From contig JAGQQQ010000538.1 of the NCBI GenBank assembly GCA_020426125.1, positions 1-8,908 on the forward strand: DNA of 8,908 bases, given 5' to 3'. Under the pieces are notes generated by a model. The model was given only the letters and a program-made list of their open reading frames with translations. It searched no databases and was not told the DNA's origin. Each line of letters opens with the position of its first letter. Positions within the stretch are counted from its first letter, which is position 1. This DNA comes from Planctomycetaceae bacterium (GTDB lineage Bacteria > Planctomycetota > Planctomycetia > Planctomycetales > Planctomycetaceae). The translations under genes were made by a program, and so were the position numbers. Below, piece by piece: positions 1 to 6,688 of this stretch.

Positions 1-360
1 CTGATCAGCTATATCGGCGTGATTGCAGCGATGGTCCAGATCCTCGAAATGACCCTGGATCGATTTTTCTTGTCTCTTTATACGGCATTGGGAATTTTCC
101 TTCCTTTGATCACCGTGAACTGTGCGATCCTCGGGGGCTCCCTGTTCATGGTCGAGCGGGACTACAATCTGGCTCAGTCCACGGTTTACGGCCTCTCCAG
201 CGGAATCGGCTGGGCACTGGCGATCTGCGTGCTGGCTGGGGTCCGCGAGAAATTGAAGTACAGCGACATTCCCCCCGGGCTCCGCGGTCTGGGGATCACA
301 TTTATCACCGTGGGTCTCATGGCGATGGCATTCCTTGCGTTCTCGGGAATCGACATTTAA
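1..360 (+). CDS. nqrE: Na+-translocating NADH:quinone reductase subunit E (NqrE), C-terminal part
   Basis: NqrE is an integral membrane subunit of the six-subunit Na+-NQR complex, which couples electron flow from NADH to quinone with sodium export. The window opens inside the gene in frame 1: 119 codons and a TAA stop are present, and roughly the first 80 residues lie off the left edge (family length is about 200). Family landmarks are the run [17 protein letters not shown] (window codons 30-46), ERDYN, the C-terminal [19 protein letters not shown] and the closing hydrophobic helix. The Cys in TVNC (bases 121-123) matches the conserved NqrE cysteine that, with NqrD, holds an intramembrane iron-sulfur centre (family knowledge). 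Hydrophobic helices span about codons 30-46, 60-77 and 98-115. A GTG at 19 is internal, not the start. nqrF follows in the same direction, as in the usual nqrABCDEF order. Identification is firm. Confidence 0.96.
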   Translation: MISYIGVIAAMVQILEMTLDRFFLSLYTALGIFLPLITVNCAILGGSLFMVERDYNLAQSTVYGLSSGIGWALAICVLAGVREKLKYSDIPPGLRGLGITFITVGLMAMAFLAFSGIDI

Positions 361-388
361 GACGGGCTCGAAAAAGTTTTCCCGTCTT
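359..388 (+). other. Intercistronic hairpin between nqrE and nqrF
   Basis: An 8-base inverted repeat, AAGACGGG (359-366) and CCCGTCTT (381-388), begins inside the nqrE TAA stop codon and encloses a 14-base loop containing an A-run and a T-run. No T-run follows the right arm, so it does not look like an intrinsic terminator. It may stabilise or mark a processing point between the two messages (inference). The repeat is directly visible; its role is not. Confidence 0.45.
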
Positions 389-455
389 GCTCACCCAACA
401 AGTCGTTTGACACAACACTCCTCCGCACACGGCTGTTGAAAATAGGATTGGTTCG

Positions 456-1676
456 ATGCTGACAATTGGCCTGGGCGTTGGCTTCTTCATGGCCATCGTG
501 ATCATTCTGGTCGCCTGCATCATGATCGCGAAGAAGGCGCTTGTCCCTTCCGGGGATGTGACGATCGTGGTGAACGAGCAGAAGACGCTGCATGTGCCCG
601 CCGGAGGCAAACTTCTGAACGTGCTAGCGGACAACAAGATCTTCGTGTCATCTGCCTGCGGAGGCGGGGGAACCTGTGCTCAGTGCAAAGTCCGCGTCCT
701 TGACGGGGGCGGCACGATTCTGGACACGGAGAAAGGTCATATCAACAAGGCCGCCGCACGCGAGGGCTACCGACTCTCCTGTCAGGTCGGCGTGAAGGGG
801 GACATGAAAGTCGAAGTCCCCCATGAAGCACTCGAAACCAAGAAGTGGCTGTGTACCGTCAAGTCGAACCGCAACGTCGCGACCTTCATTAAAGAACTGG
901 TTCTCGAACTTCCCGTCGGGGAGGATGTGGACTTCAAACCGGGGGGCTACATCCAGATCGAAGTCCCCGCCCATGAACTCGCCTACAAGACGATGGACAT
1001 CGACGAGCGATTCCACGACGACTGGGACAAGTTCGATCTCTGGCGATTTAAGTCTGTCGTTAAAGAGCCGGTCTATCGAGCCTATTCGATGGCCAACTAT
1101 CCCGGCGAAAAAGGGATTATCATGCTCAACGTCCGCATCGCGAGCCCGCCGCCGCGGTTACCGGACGTTCCCCCAGGCAAAGTCTCCAGTTACATCTTCA
1201 ACCTGAAGCCCGGGGACAAGGTCACCATCTCCGGTCCCTACGGGGAGTTCTTTATCAAAGAGACCAAAAACGAAATGGTCTACATCGGCGGGGGAGCTGG
1301 GATGGCGCCGCTGCGGTCCCATACCTTTGAGTTGTTGAAGCAACGCGCCAGCGACCGGAAGATTTCCTATTGGTACGGCGGCCGGTCCAAAAAGGAACTC
1401 TTCTACGTCGACGAATTTCGAGCGCTGGAAGAGAAGTTCCCCAACTTCAAATTTAATATCGCTTTGTCCGAGCCTCTTCCGGAAGATAACTGGGACGGCT
1501 ACGTCGGGTTTATTCATCAAGTCCTTCACGATAAGTACCTGAAGGACCACCCGGCCCCAGAAGAGATCGAGTATTACATCTGCGGTCCGCCAATGATGTT
1601 GCAGGCGGTACTCAAGATGCTCGACAGCCTGGGGGTAGAACCCGAGAACATCGCCTTCGACGACTTCGGCAGCTAA
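456..1676 (+). CDS. nqrF: Na+-translocating NADH:quinone reductase subunit F (NqrF)
   Basis: NqrF is the electron entry subunit of Na+-NQR: it oxidises NADH on FAD and passes electrons through a [2Fe-2S] cluster towards the membrane subunits. The 406-residue length is normal for the family. Residues 3-25 form the single N-terminal membrane anchor. A ferredoxin-type domain covers about 34-125, with cluster ligands C68, C74, C77 and C109 in the expected CxxxxxCxxC...C spacing. The FAD-binding motif RAYS is at 208-211 and the NAD(P)H-binding glycine motif GGGAGMAP at 278-285. CGPP lies at 376-379, and the C-terminal DDFGS is typical. The ATG at 456 is preceded by TAGGAT (443-448) at Shine-Dalgarno distance and places the anchor at the N-terminus, so the start is well supported. 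It is last in the nqr operon and is followed by a strong terminator. All catalytic residues I looked for are present. Confidence 0.98.
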   Translation: MLTIGLGVGFFMAIVIILVACIMIAKKALVPSGDVTIVVNEQKTLHVPAGGKLLNVLADNKIFVSSACGGGGTCAQCKVRVLDGGGTILDTEKGHINKAAAREGYRLSCQVGVKGDMKVEVPHEALETKKWLCTVKSNRNVATFIKELVLELPVGEDVDFKPGGYIQIEVPAHELAYKTMDIDERFHDDWDKFDLWRFKSVVKEPVYRAYSMANYPGEKGIIMLNVRIASPPPRLPDVPPGKVSSYIFNLKPGDKVTISGPYGEFFIKETKNEMVYIGGGAGMAPLRSHTFELLKQRASDRKISYWYGGRSKKELFYVDEFRALEEKFPNFKFNIALSEPLPEDNWDGYVGFIHQVLHDKYLKDHPAPEEIEYYICGPPMMLQAVLKMLDSLGVEPENIAFDDFGS

Positions 1677-1723
1677 CGATCTCCGATCACGGCGATTCAT
1701 GCTGATCGCGACATCCATGGAGT

Positions 1724-1750
1724 GCGGCGACTCGTCGCCGCTTTCTTTTT
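1724..1750 (+). terminator. Intrinsic terminator of the nqr operon
   Basis: A perfect 7-bp GC-rich stem, GCGGCGA (1724-1730) with TCGCCGC (1735-1741), closes a CTCG tetraloop and is followed directly by TTTCTTTTT (1742-1750). It lies 48 bases after the nqrF stop on the same strand. This is a textbook Rho-independent terminator and shows that nqrF ends the transcript. Confidence 0.85.
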
Positions 1751-1903
1751 GGCTTCACTGAATTTCGAACGAATTTGACGAGGTCTTTCGGCGACGTTGG
1801 CCTGGAATCACGTTGGCATTGCCAAATGTCGGTGCCATTTTGGGCTCTCTTAACAAGAGGCGTTAGAATCTTTCTGAGAAATCGAGAATCGCGTAAGCTT
1901 GGT

Positions 1904-2640
1904 GAGATTCTGGATCTCCATCAACTCCAGTTTGCAGGGACGCAGACATGTCACGATTGTCTTATCCAATTGGATCTCACGGACGAGGAATGAGAGATGA
2001 TCCGCCTTTTCATGCCTGAGCCGAAGGCTTGGGGCCACAACATCGAAGTGGTTCTTCGGGAGGTCATCAACGCGATTTTCAATTTGAACCGCGCGGGGTG
2101 CCAGTGGGACATGTTGCCGCATGATTTCCCGAACGACAAAACGGTGAACTGGTATTACAACTTGTGGCGTCGCGAAGGACGCTGAGGCATGATCATAAAT
2201 GCACTTCGGGATGCAGTTCGCGAGTTGGCGGGCCGTGATGCCGACCCGAGCGTCGCCTGCATCGACAGCCAAACCGCAAAGACCGCGGACCAAGGAGGCG
2301 AAGTGGGGTATGATGGAGGCAAGCGGGCCAATGGACGGAAATGCCACATTGTCACAGACGTTTTGGGTCTGCTCCTGCTTGTCACCGTTCCAGCAAGCCG
2401 GAAGGGATGAAAGGCTTCTATCCCCTGCGGCAACGCTGGGCGGTGGAACGCACGTTCGCGTGGTTCAATCGCTACCGACAGTTAAACCGAGATGTCGAGC
2501 GGACGACGGATTCGAGTGAGACGATGATCAAGATCTCACAGATCAACCTCATGCTAAAGCGGCTCGCGCTAAAACTCACTGGCCAGCCATGCCGCTACAT
2601 AAAAAACACGGTTTAATTCTCAGATCGCCTTTAGGATCTC
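1904..2640 (+). mobile_element. Decayed IS5-type insertion sequence with candidate ends
   Basis: The transposase remnant at 1948-2616 sits between imperfect inverted repeats: GAGATTCTGGA at 1904-1914, and GAGATCCTAAA read on the minus strand at 2640-2630. Eight of 11 positions match and all three mismatches are transitions, as expected for slow decay. The ends lie 33 and 13 bases from the transposase reading frame, which suits a compact IS. Flanking bases (GGT left, AAA right) show no target duplication, so the boundaries are tentative. The element type comes from the transposase, not the ends. The 153 bases between the nqr terminator and the left end hold no gene that I can see. Confidence 0.4.
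1948..2616 (+). pseudogene. IS5-family DDE transposase, frameshifted, with two stops and a deletion
   Basis: The pieces read like a compact IS5-family transposase (DUF4096-like N-terminus followed by a DDE domain). The ATG at 1948, with AGGGA upstream, starts MSRLSYP. One extra base near 1969-1973 then shifts into the frame that reads DLTDEE, TGA (1991-1993), EMIRLFMPEPKAWGHN, on to WRREGR, and TGA (2183-2185). The frame continues through MIINALRDAVRELAGRD and the first catalytic Asp in ACIDSQ (codon 2264-2266) to HIVTDVLGLLLLVTVPA. Both stops fall where relatives usually have Trp, so each is explained by TGG to TGA. Near 2390-2398 roughly 50 codons are missing, including the second Asp (normally in WADGGY). 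The reading then resumes one frame off with KPEGMKGF and RWAVERTFAW, where the third catalytic residue, Glu, is at 2446-2448. The gene ends with TAA at 2614-2616. The product cannot be functional. Family assignment is strong; the deletion size is an estimate from memory of relatives. Confidence 0.9.
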
Positions 2641-2810
2641 AAAAACCATCGCTACAAACAGCCTTTTGGTCTTCTCGGCAGAATCCCGCAGAGAGCGTGA
2701 GAGGGGAGGAGAATTCCCCACTCGATTGCGGCAGTGATCTCCCCGATTGACCACGGGACAATCCAAACAGCACTGGAAACCCCGCCTTCAACATCCACAA
2801 CCGGAACGGG

Positions 2811-3650
2811 TCACGCGGCGCGTACGGCTTGAATAGCTCGGTCAAACATTGTCTCAATTCGTCTCGTCGCTTCCTGAGCAAATTTGGCGATGCGGGGATC
2901 GAACTCGACTGGAACGTGTTCTTTGGCGGATTCGTAGTCGTCAAAGTGGAGGTGCTCGACCCCCATGTCCTTCATCAGGCCGCGTGTTTTCCAGGTGTTC
3001 GAATCCCAGGTTGCAAAGGGAATTCCCAGCCTGGATGCCGCAATCGCTGCGTGAAAACGGCCAATGCAAAGTCGGCGGTACTGGCAGAGTTTCGCAAGAT
3101 AATCCTCCGGACGGGCAACCTTGGGAGAGAATCCCGGGCGCCAGGAGAAGCGAATTGGCCCCAAGGAGAACCGATTCTTCACGGCATTGTCTGTCCGTCC
3201 GAGGTCGTGACGTGGTTCGGGTTTCACGAAGGCGCCCAACCGCTGGGAGGCAAACAAGACATCGGGAGTCACATCGCAGGCAATTCCATGTTCTTTAAGT
3301 GCCGCGGCACTCAGCGACTCCCGAGCGGAAACATAGATGAGACTCTTGATCCGTTCGTCGTACGGGTTTTCCTGGTAGACGCAATTGACAAGGGCAGTCG
3401 GCTTATATTTCGCGACATCCAGGACGGAGAGAAATCGCCCGTGGTGCAGGGATCCCTCGCCGTTGATGATGACACAATCGGCCGGAGCGACGACCTCTTT
3501 CCAGGTCCGGCCGGTCGGCAACTCCATCGTGTGACTCGAGATCTCCGTAAGCCCGAGTCTCGCAAATTGTTCACGGAAGGTCTGGCACACCAATTGGCAA
3601 CCGAAATGGCGAGAGTTGAGGCTGGTGTCGCCAATGAACACGACTTTCAT
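2811..3650 (-). CDS. Polysaccharide pyruvyl transferase family protein (downstream paralogue)
   Basis: This is a predicted cytoplasmic transferase of the polysaccharide pyruvyl transferase family. Characterised members move a pyruvyl group from phosphoenolpyruvate to a sugar in a surface or exopolysaccharide; the substrate here is unknown. The 279 residues begin with a beta-strand of Rossmann type (MKVVFIGDTSLNSRHFG). Then come INGEGSLHHG (62-71), VSARESLS (107-114), CDVTPDVLF (125-133) and the C-terminal donor-site-like block IGRFHAAIAASRLGIPFATWDS (196-217), whose Arg/His pair matches the family SGRxH motif. There is no signal peptide or membrane helix. The ATG at 3650 is preceded by GGAG about ten bases upstream, and TGA ends the gene at 2811. 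It is somewhat shorter than common family members (300-400). It lies 70 bases downstream of a second family member on the same strand, probably in one transcript. Family call is good; pyruvyl transfer itself is not proven, since some family members are annotated only by fold. Confidence 0.8.
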   Translation of the reverse strand: MKVVFIGDTSLNSRHFGCQLVCQTFREQFARLGLTEISSHTMELPTGRTWKEVVAPADCVIINGEGSLHHGRFLSVLDVAKYKPTALVNCVYQENPYDERIKSLIYVSARESLSAAALKEHGIACDVTPDVLFASQRLGAFVKPEPRHDLGRTDNAVKNRFSLGPIRFSWRPGFSPKVARPEDYLAKLCQYRRLCIGRFHAAIAASRLGIPFATWDSNTWKTRGLMKDMGVEHLHFDDYESAKEHVPVEFDPRIAKFAQEATRRIETMFDRAIQAVRAA

Positions 3651-3720
3651 AGAGCCAACTCCATTCGGGAAAACGAGAGCCGACAGGATCCACTCGACGG
3701 CAGCGGATTTCGAGATTTCG

Positions 3721-4695
3721 TTAGGCCGCGGCCAGCAGGTTATCAGACTCTGGGCAGTTGAGGGATTCTTCCATCTCGGTCAACGACATCACCCGACCCG
3801 TTTGAACGAAGTGACGGACAACGGCTCGAATTCTTCTTCGGAACTGTGACACATCAGGGACAGAGACATCCTCCAATCGCCAGGAAAAGTTCTTTGCTGT
3901 TCTCTCGTCAATCCGATGCAGGAAATCATATCCGGTCAGGCGTTCATCGCCATCGTAGAGCATGATGCAAGGGGTTCCCAATGCGGCACAAGGCAGGGCG
4001 ACATGCAGCCGTGATGTGATCACCAATCGAGCGGTTGCATACTTTTCGATGAGCTTGTGAACCATTTGATACCGTCGTTCCTGGTTGTTGCCCACCGTCG
4101 TGAAATGGGAAATTTCGGTGGCACGCCCACGAATCTTTGGGGGGATCAGACCTCGAAAGTCGGGGGAGTGTCTCGACGGAAGATTCGCTGTCAGACCGCG
4201 GAGGCCGCGCCGATCCTGAACCGGCGGGTCAATGTCCACGATATAGATGTCGTCCGTACTCGGTCCCCAGACATTTTCCAAGGAAATCGTCGGGCATCCG
4301 GAAAACCAGGTCTCGACTCCTCGGGTCCTGAGAAGCTCCAAGGTGTGCAGGTCGCGACACCCGACTGGCTCGCATTCCCGAAAGTGGTCAATCGCCTCTG
4401 AGGTGAGCATCCACCGTTGAGCTCGTTTGCCGATGGAGACTCCGATATAGAGTGGCTGTACGCACGCTGGTGGGGGAAACAACGGCCGACCAGTCAACCG
4501 AGCCCACACCGTATCCCACGGACGAGTCACGAAATACCAGCAGTTTCCGACAAGACGCACGGGAGTTCGCTGGGAGTAAAGCCGGTCACGAGCGACCTTC
4601 TCGGTGCGTTGACCGACAATCTGCTCAACGGCGAACGACTGAAAATCATCGCCGATATTGGTCGTCGTGTATTTGTACGTGGCGATGGGGTGCAT
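3721..4695 (-). CDS. Polysaccharide pyruvyl transferase family protein (upstream paralogue)
   Basis: A 324-residue predicted cytoplasmic enzyme of the polysaccharide pyruvyl transferase family, whose characterised members pyruvylate sugars of surface polysaccharides using phosphoenolpyruvate. Visible family blocks are NIGDDFQS (13-20), VGCRDLHTLELL (111-122), SGCPTISL (132-139) and the C-terminal ITSRLHVALPCAALGTP (226-242) with the conserved Arg-Leu-His. GYDFLHRIDE at 255-264 lies in the likely acceptor or closing region. The frame is open to 4800, but I chose the ATG at 4695 because GGAAGGA sits just upstream at ribosome-binding distance and the family fold begins there; the 35 residues before it are low-quality. 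The stop is TAA at 3721. Membrane helices and a signal peptide are absent. It is the first gene of a probable two-gene operon and is divergent from the permease gene. The acceptor sugar cannot be told; no glycosyltransferase is visible in the window. Confidence 0.82.
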   Translation of the reverse strand: MHPIATYKYTTTNIGDDFQSFAVEQIVGQRTEKVARDRLYSQRTPVRLVGNCWYFVTRPWDTVWARLTGRPLFPPPACVQPLYIGVSIGKRAQRWMLTSEAIDHFRECEPVGCRDLHTLELLRTRGVETWFSGCPTISLENVWGPSTDDIYIVDIDPPVQDRRGLRGLTANLPSRHSPDFRGLIPPKIRGRATEISHFTTVGNNQERRYQMVHKLIEKYATARLVITSRLHVALPCAALGTPCIMLYDGDERLTGYDFLHRIDERTAKNFSWRLEDVSVPDVSQFRRRIRAVVRHFVQTGRVMSLTEMEESLNCPESDNLLAAA

Positions 4696-4947
4696 TTGAC
4701 CGGTTCCTTCCGTCGAGGCGCATGAGCCCGTCTCCTTAGAAAATTGTAATTCGGGATCAAGATTCCTCCTAGCGGGATCACACCCAAGATGCCTGCCCAA
4801 AAGACCGCCGTGGGTTCACTCTTTCACTCGTGAGTCTCTAAGATGCGGCCTGCACTCGCCGTCTCGGATGTCTTTACTTAGATGTTGAAGACCGTCATAA
4901 CCTCCCGTTTCCATTGATCTTGAGGCGGGATCCTGGAGTTCGACCAG
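4696..4947. promoter_or_regulatory. Divergent intergenic region with repeated CGGGATC
   Basis: These 252 bases separate the start of the leftward pyruvyl transferase pair from the rightward permease, so promoters for both should lie here. CGGGATCA occurs at 4752-4759 and again at 4773-4780, exactly 21 bases apart (two helical turns), and CGGGATC recurs at 4926-4932 just before the permease ribosome-binding site. This spacing would suit a dimeric regulator, but the word is short and could be chance. GGAG at 4935-4938 is the likely permease ribosome-binding site. I see no convincing -35/-10 pair, riboswitch or small gene. Confidence 0.3.
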
Positions 4948-6633
4948 ATGAAACTGTTTGTCAAACATGACCTCGATGGCTTCTTCGGGCTGTTCGTCGA
5001 CAACCTTGTTCAGCTTCTGATGATCATTGGCCTGTGCGGCGGATTATGCGGGATGCCGCCGGAATTGCTTTACGGTGTTGTGCTCCCGGGAAGCGCGATC
5101 AGCATCCTGATTGGGAATCTGTTCTACGCCTGGCAGGCTCATCGGCTGGCAAAGAAAACGGGCCGCGACGACATCACGGCCCTGCCATACGGCATCAATA
5201 CCCCATCCCTTTTGGTCTTTGTATTCTTTGTTATTCTCCCCGAATACCAGACGACTCAAGATCCTTTCGCAGCCTGGCGACTAGGACTCTTGGCCTGTCT
5301 GGGGAGTGGTGTCATCGAACTGTTGGGATCGTTTGTGGGACACCAAATCCGTCGCTCGACGCCTCGCGCGGCCCTGCTGTCGACGTTGGCAGGGATTGCG
5401 ATTGGGTTCATTTCGATGACCTTCGCGTTGCAGATTTTTCAGAAGCCACTCATCGCGATGGTTCCTCTGGTGATCGTCCTGTTGGGACTGTTCGCATCCG
5501 TCCGTTTGCCGCTCGGATTGCCGACCGGGTTCATCGCTGTGCTGGTCGGAACGGCCGTGTCCTGGTTGATGGCTGCCGTTGATGGCACCGTTCCGAATGC
5601 CCCAGCGTTGGTGACATTCGGGAAAGGGGATCCCAGTGCCGTTCAAAATTCCTTGAAACTGATCGGCTGGCACGCTCCGCAGTGGTGCGGCGCGGAAATT
5701 CAACAAAGCCTACAGCAGGTGAAGAGTTGGCTGCCGTTCTTGTCTGTGGTGATCCCGATGGGGCTATTTAACGTCATCGGGAGTATGCAGAACGTAGAGT
5801 CGGCGGAAGCCTCCGGGGATTCCTATTCCACGACGACATCGATGGCCGCAAACGGCTTGGGGACGATTCTGGCGGCTTTGTTTGGTAGCTGTTTCCCGAC
5901 CACGATTTACATCGGCCATCCCGGTTGGAAAGCGCTCGGAGCCCGTGCGGGATATTCGAGTTTGAACGGCATCGTGATCGTTGCGCTCGCCCTGTCAGGA
6001 CTGATCGGCCTCGTGGCGGCGATCATTCCCATTGAAGCCGGCGCAGCGATCGTCCTATGGATCGGGATCATTATCACGGCTCAGGCGTTCCAGTCCGTTC
6101 CCGAAGACCACGGAGCGGCGGTTGCGGTCGGGCTGTTTCCGGCCATTGCGGCATGGGGAGCGACGGTGATGATGGGGACCGTCATCGCATCGCAAGGGGA
6201 CTCGCTCAAAACGATTGTTGACCCGCCTGTCGTGGTCGCGGCGGAAGATACCAAGCCAGCGCCGGTTCCCGCGAAACCGACCACCGAAGTCAACGGGTTC
6301 CTGGTCCACGGTCTGCTGCTCATGGAACGGGGCTACATCTTTACCTGCATGATCCTCGCGGCAGCTTCCGCCTGTCTCATTGATCGCAAATTTGGCGCGG
6401 CATCATTGTGGCTGCTCACCGCCGCACTTCTCACAGGTCTGGGACTGATGCATGCCTACCAGATCTACGAAACGGGGCCCGTCTCCGCGTTCGATTACAT
6501 TTTCCGGTTCGTTCAGCCGGTGGACGGAGCTTACGTCTATCGGGCTGATGACATTGCCATCGGATACTTGCTCTCAGCGGCAACGGTCTTTCTCATCGGC
6601 CGGTCGGCCACGTTTCAAGCGAAACACGCTTAG
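4948..6633 (+). CDS. NCS2/AzgA-like permease (putative nucleobase transporter relative)
   Basis: A 561-residue polytopic inner-membrane protein with about a dozen or more hydrophobic helices. It resembles the xanthine/uracil/vitamin C permease (NCS2) fold, whose members import nucleobases by proton or sodium symport; its own substrate is unknown. Visible blocks are [14 protein letters not shown] (17-30), [13 protein letters not shown] (36-48), [14 protein letters not shown] (74-87), [17 protein letters not shown] (135-151), ESAEASGD (284-291) and [18 protein letters not shown] (316-333). The last two match in place the NCS2 TM8 ESxGD region and the TM10 signature region, but with different key residues. 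A charged Pro/Ala-rich loop (about 426-449) precedes extra C-terminal helices. The ATG at 4948 follows GGAG (4935-4938) by nine bases. TAG at 6631-6633 lies inside a perfect hairpin. The gene is divergent from the pyruvyl transferases and convergent with the sulfatase. A transporter is certain; nucleobase specificity is inference. Confidence 0.8.
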   Translation: MKLFVKHDLDGFFGLFVDNLVQLLMIIGLCGGLCGMPPELLYGVVLPGSAISILIGNLFYAWQAHRLAKKTGRDDITALPYGINTPSLLVFVFFVILPEYQTTQDPFAAWRLGLLACLGSGVIELLGSFVGHQIRRSTPRAALLSTLAGIAIGFISMTFALQIFQKPLIAMVPLVIVLLGLFASVRLPLGLPTGFIAVLVGTAVSWLMAAVDGTVPNAPALVTFGKGDPSAVQNSLKLIGWHAPQWCGAEIQQSLQQVKSWLPFLSVVIPMGLFNVIGSMQNVESAEASGDSYSTTTSMAANGLGTILAALFGSCFPTTIYIGHPGWKALGARAGYSSLNGIVIVALALSGLIGLVAAIIPIEAGAAIVLWIGIIITAQAFQSVPEDHGAAVAVGLFPAIAAWGATVMMGTVIASQGDSLKTIVDPPVVVAAEDTKPAPVPAKPTTEVNGFLVHGLLLMERGYIFTCMILAAASACLIDRKFGAASLWLLTAALLTGLGLMHAYQIYETGPVSAFDYIFRFVQPVDGAYVYRADDIAIGYLLSAATVFLIGRSATFQAKHA

Positions 6634-6660
6634 CAGCGCACTTCCAGTGCGCTGCTAAGC
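6628..6660. terminator. Perfect 15-bp hairpin overlapping the permease stop, between convergent genes
   Basis: GCTTAGCAGCGCACT (6628-6642) and AGTGCGCTGCTAAGC (6646-6660) are exact reverse complements around a three-base TCC loop. The permease TAG stop (6631-6633) is inside the left arm. The structure is nearly symmetric for both strands and lies 28 bases from the sulfatase stop, so it may end or protect both transcripts. Neither side has a T-run, so it is not a classic intrinsic terminator; it may instead be a copy of a dispersed palindromic repeat. The hairpin is certain, the role uncertain. Confidence 0.55.
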
Positions 6661-6688
6661 GGGAGATCTTCGCGAACATGTTTTCCGG

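Noticed and set aside
407..448. TTGACA (407-412) as a -35 box for an nqrF-specific promoter
   Set aside because: No -10-like hexamer lies 16-18 bases downstream; the only similar word, TAGGAT, is the ribosome-binding site.
1991..2185. In-frame TGA codons at Trp positions as a sign of UGA recoding
   Set aside because: Only the dead transposase has them; TGA ends the sulfatase and one pyruvyl transferase gene, and live genes use TGG for Trp.
2699..2723. Weak hairpin GAG-A-GGGGA / TCCCC-A-CTC as a terminator for the pyruvyl transferase transcript
   Set aside because: The stem has an A-A mismatch, a 7-base loop and no T-run on the minus-strand side.
2639..2810. Possible short gene or lost C-terminus on the minus strand after the second pyruvyl transferase (reading DPFRLWMLKAGFPVLFGL)
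   Set aside because: It is one frame off the upstream gene, has no start or ribosome-binding site of its own, and matches no family I know. The downstream gene already looks complete.
2829..3761. Long plus-strand open frame of 310 codons
   Set aside because: It runs antisense to the pyruvyl transferase gene, has no ribosome-binding site and its translation is low-complexity shadow sequence.
4696..4800. A 35-residue N-terminal extension of the upstream pyruvyl transferase
   Set aside because: The extension reads through a strong GGAAGGA ribosome-binding site next to the ATG at 4695 and shows no family similarity.
4873..4901. TTTACT and CATAAC, 17 bases apart, as a permease promoter
   Set aside because: Each matches consensus at only four of six positions, which is expected by chance in a region this size.
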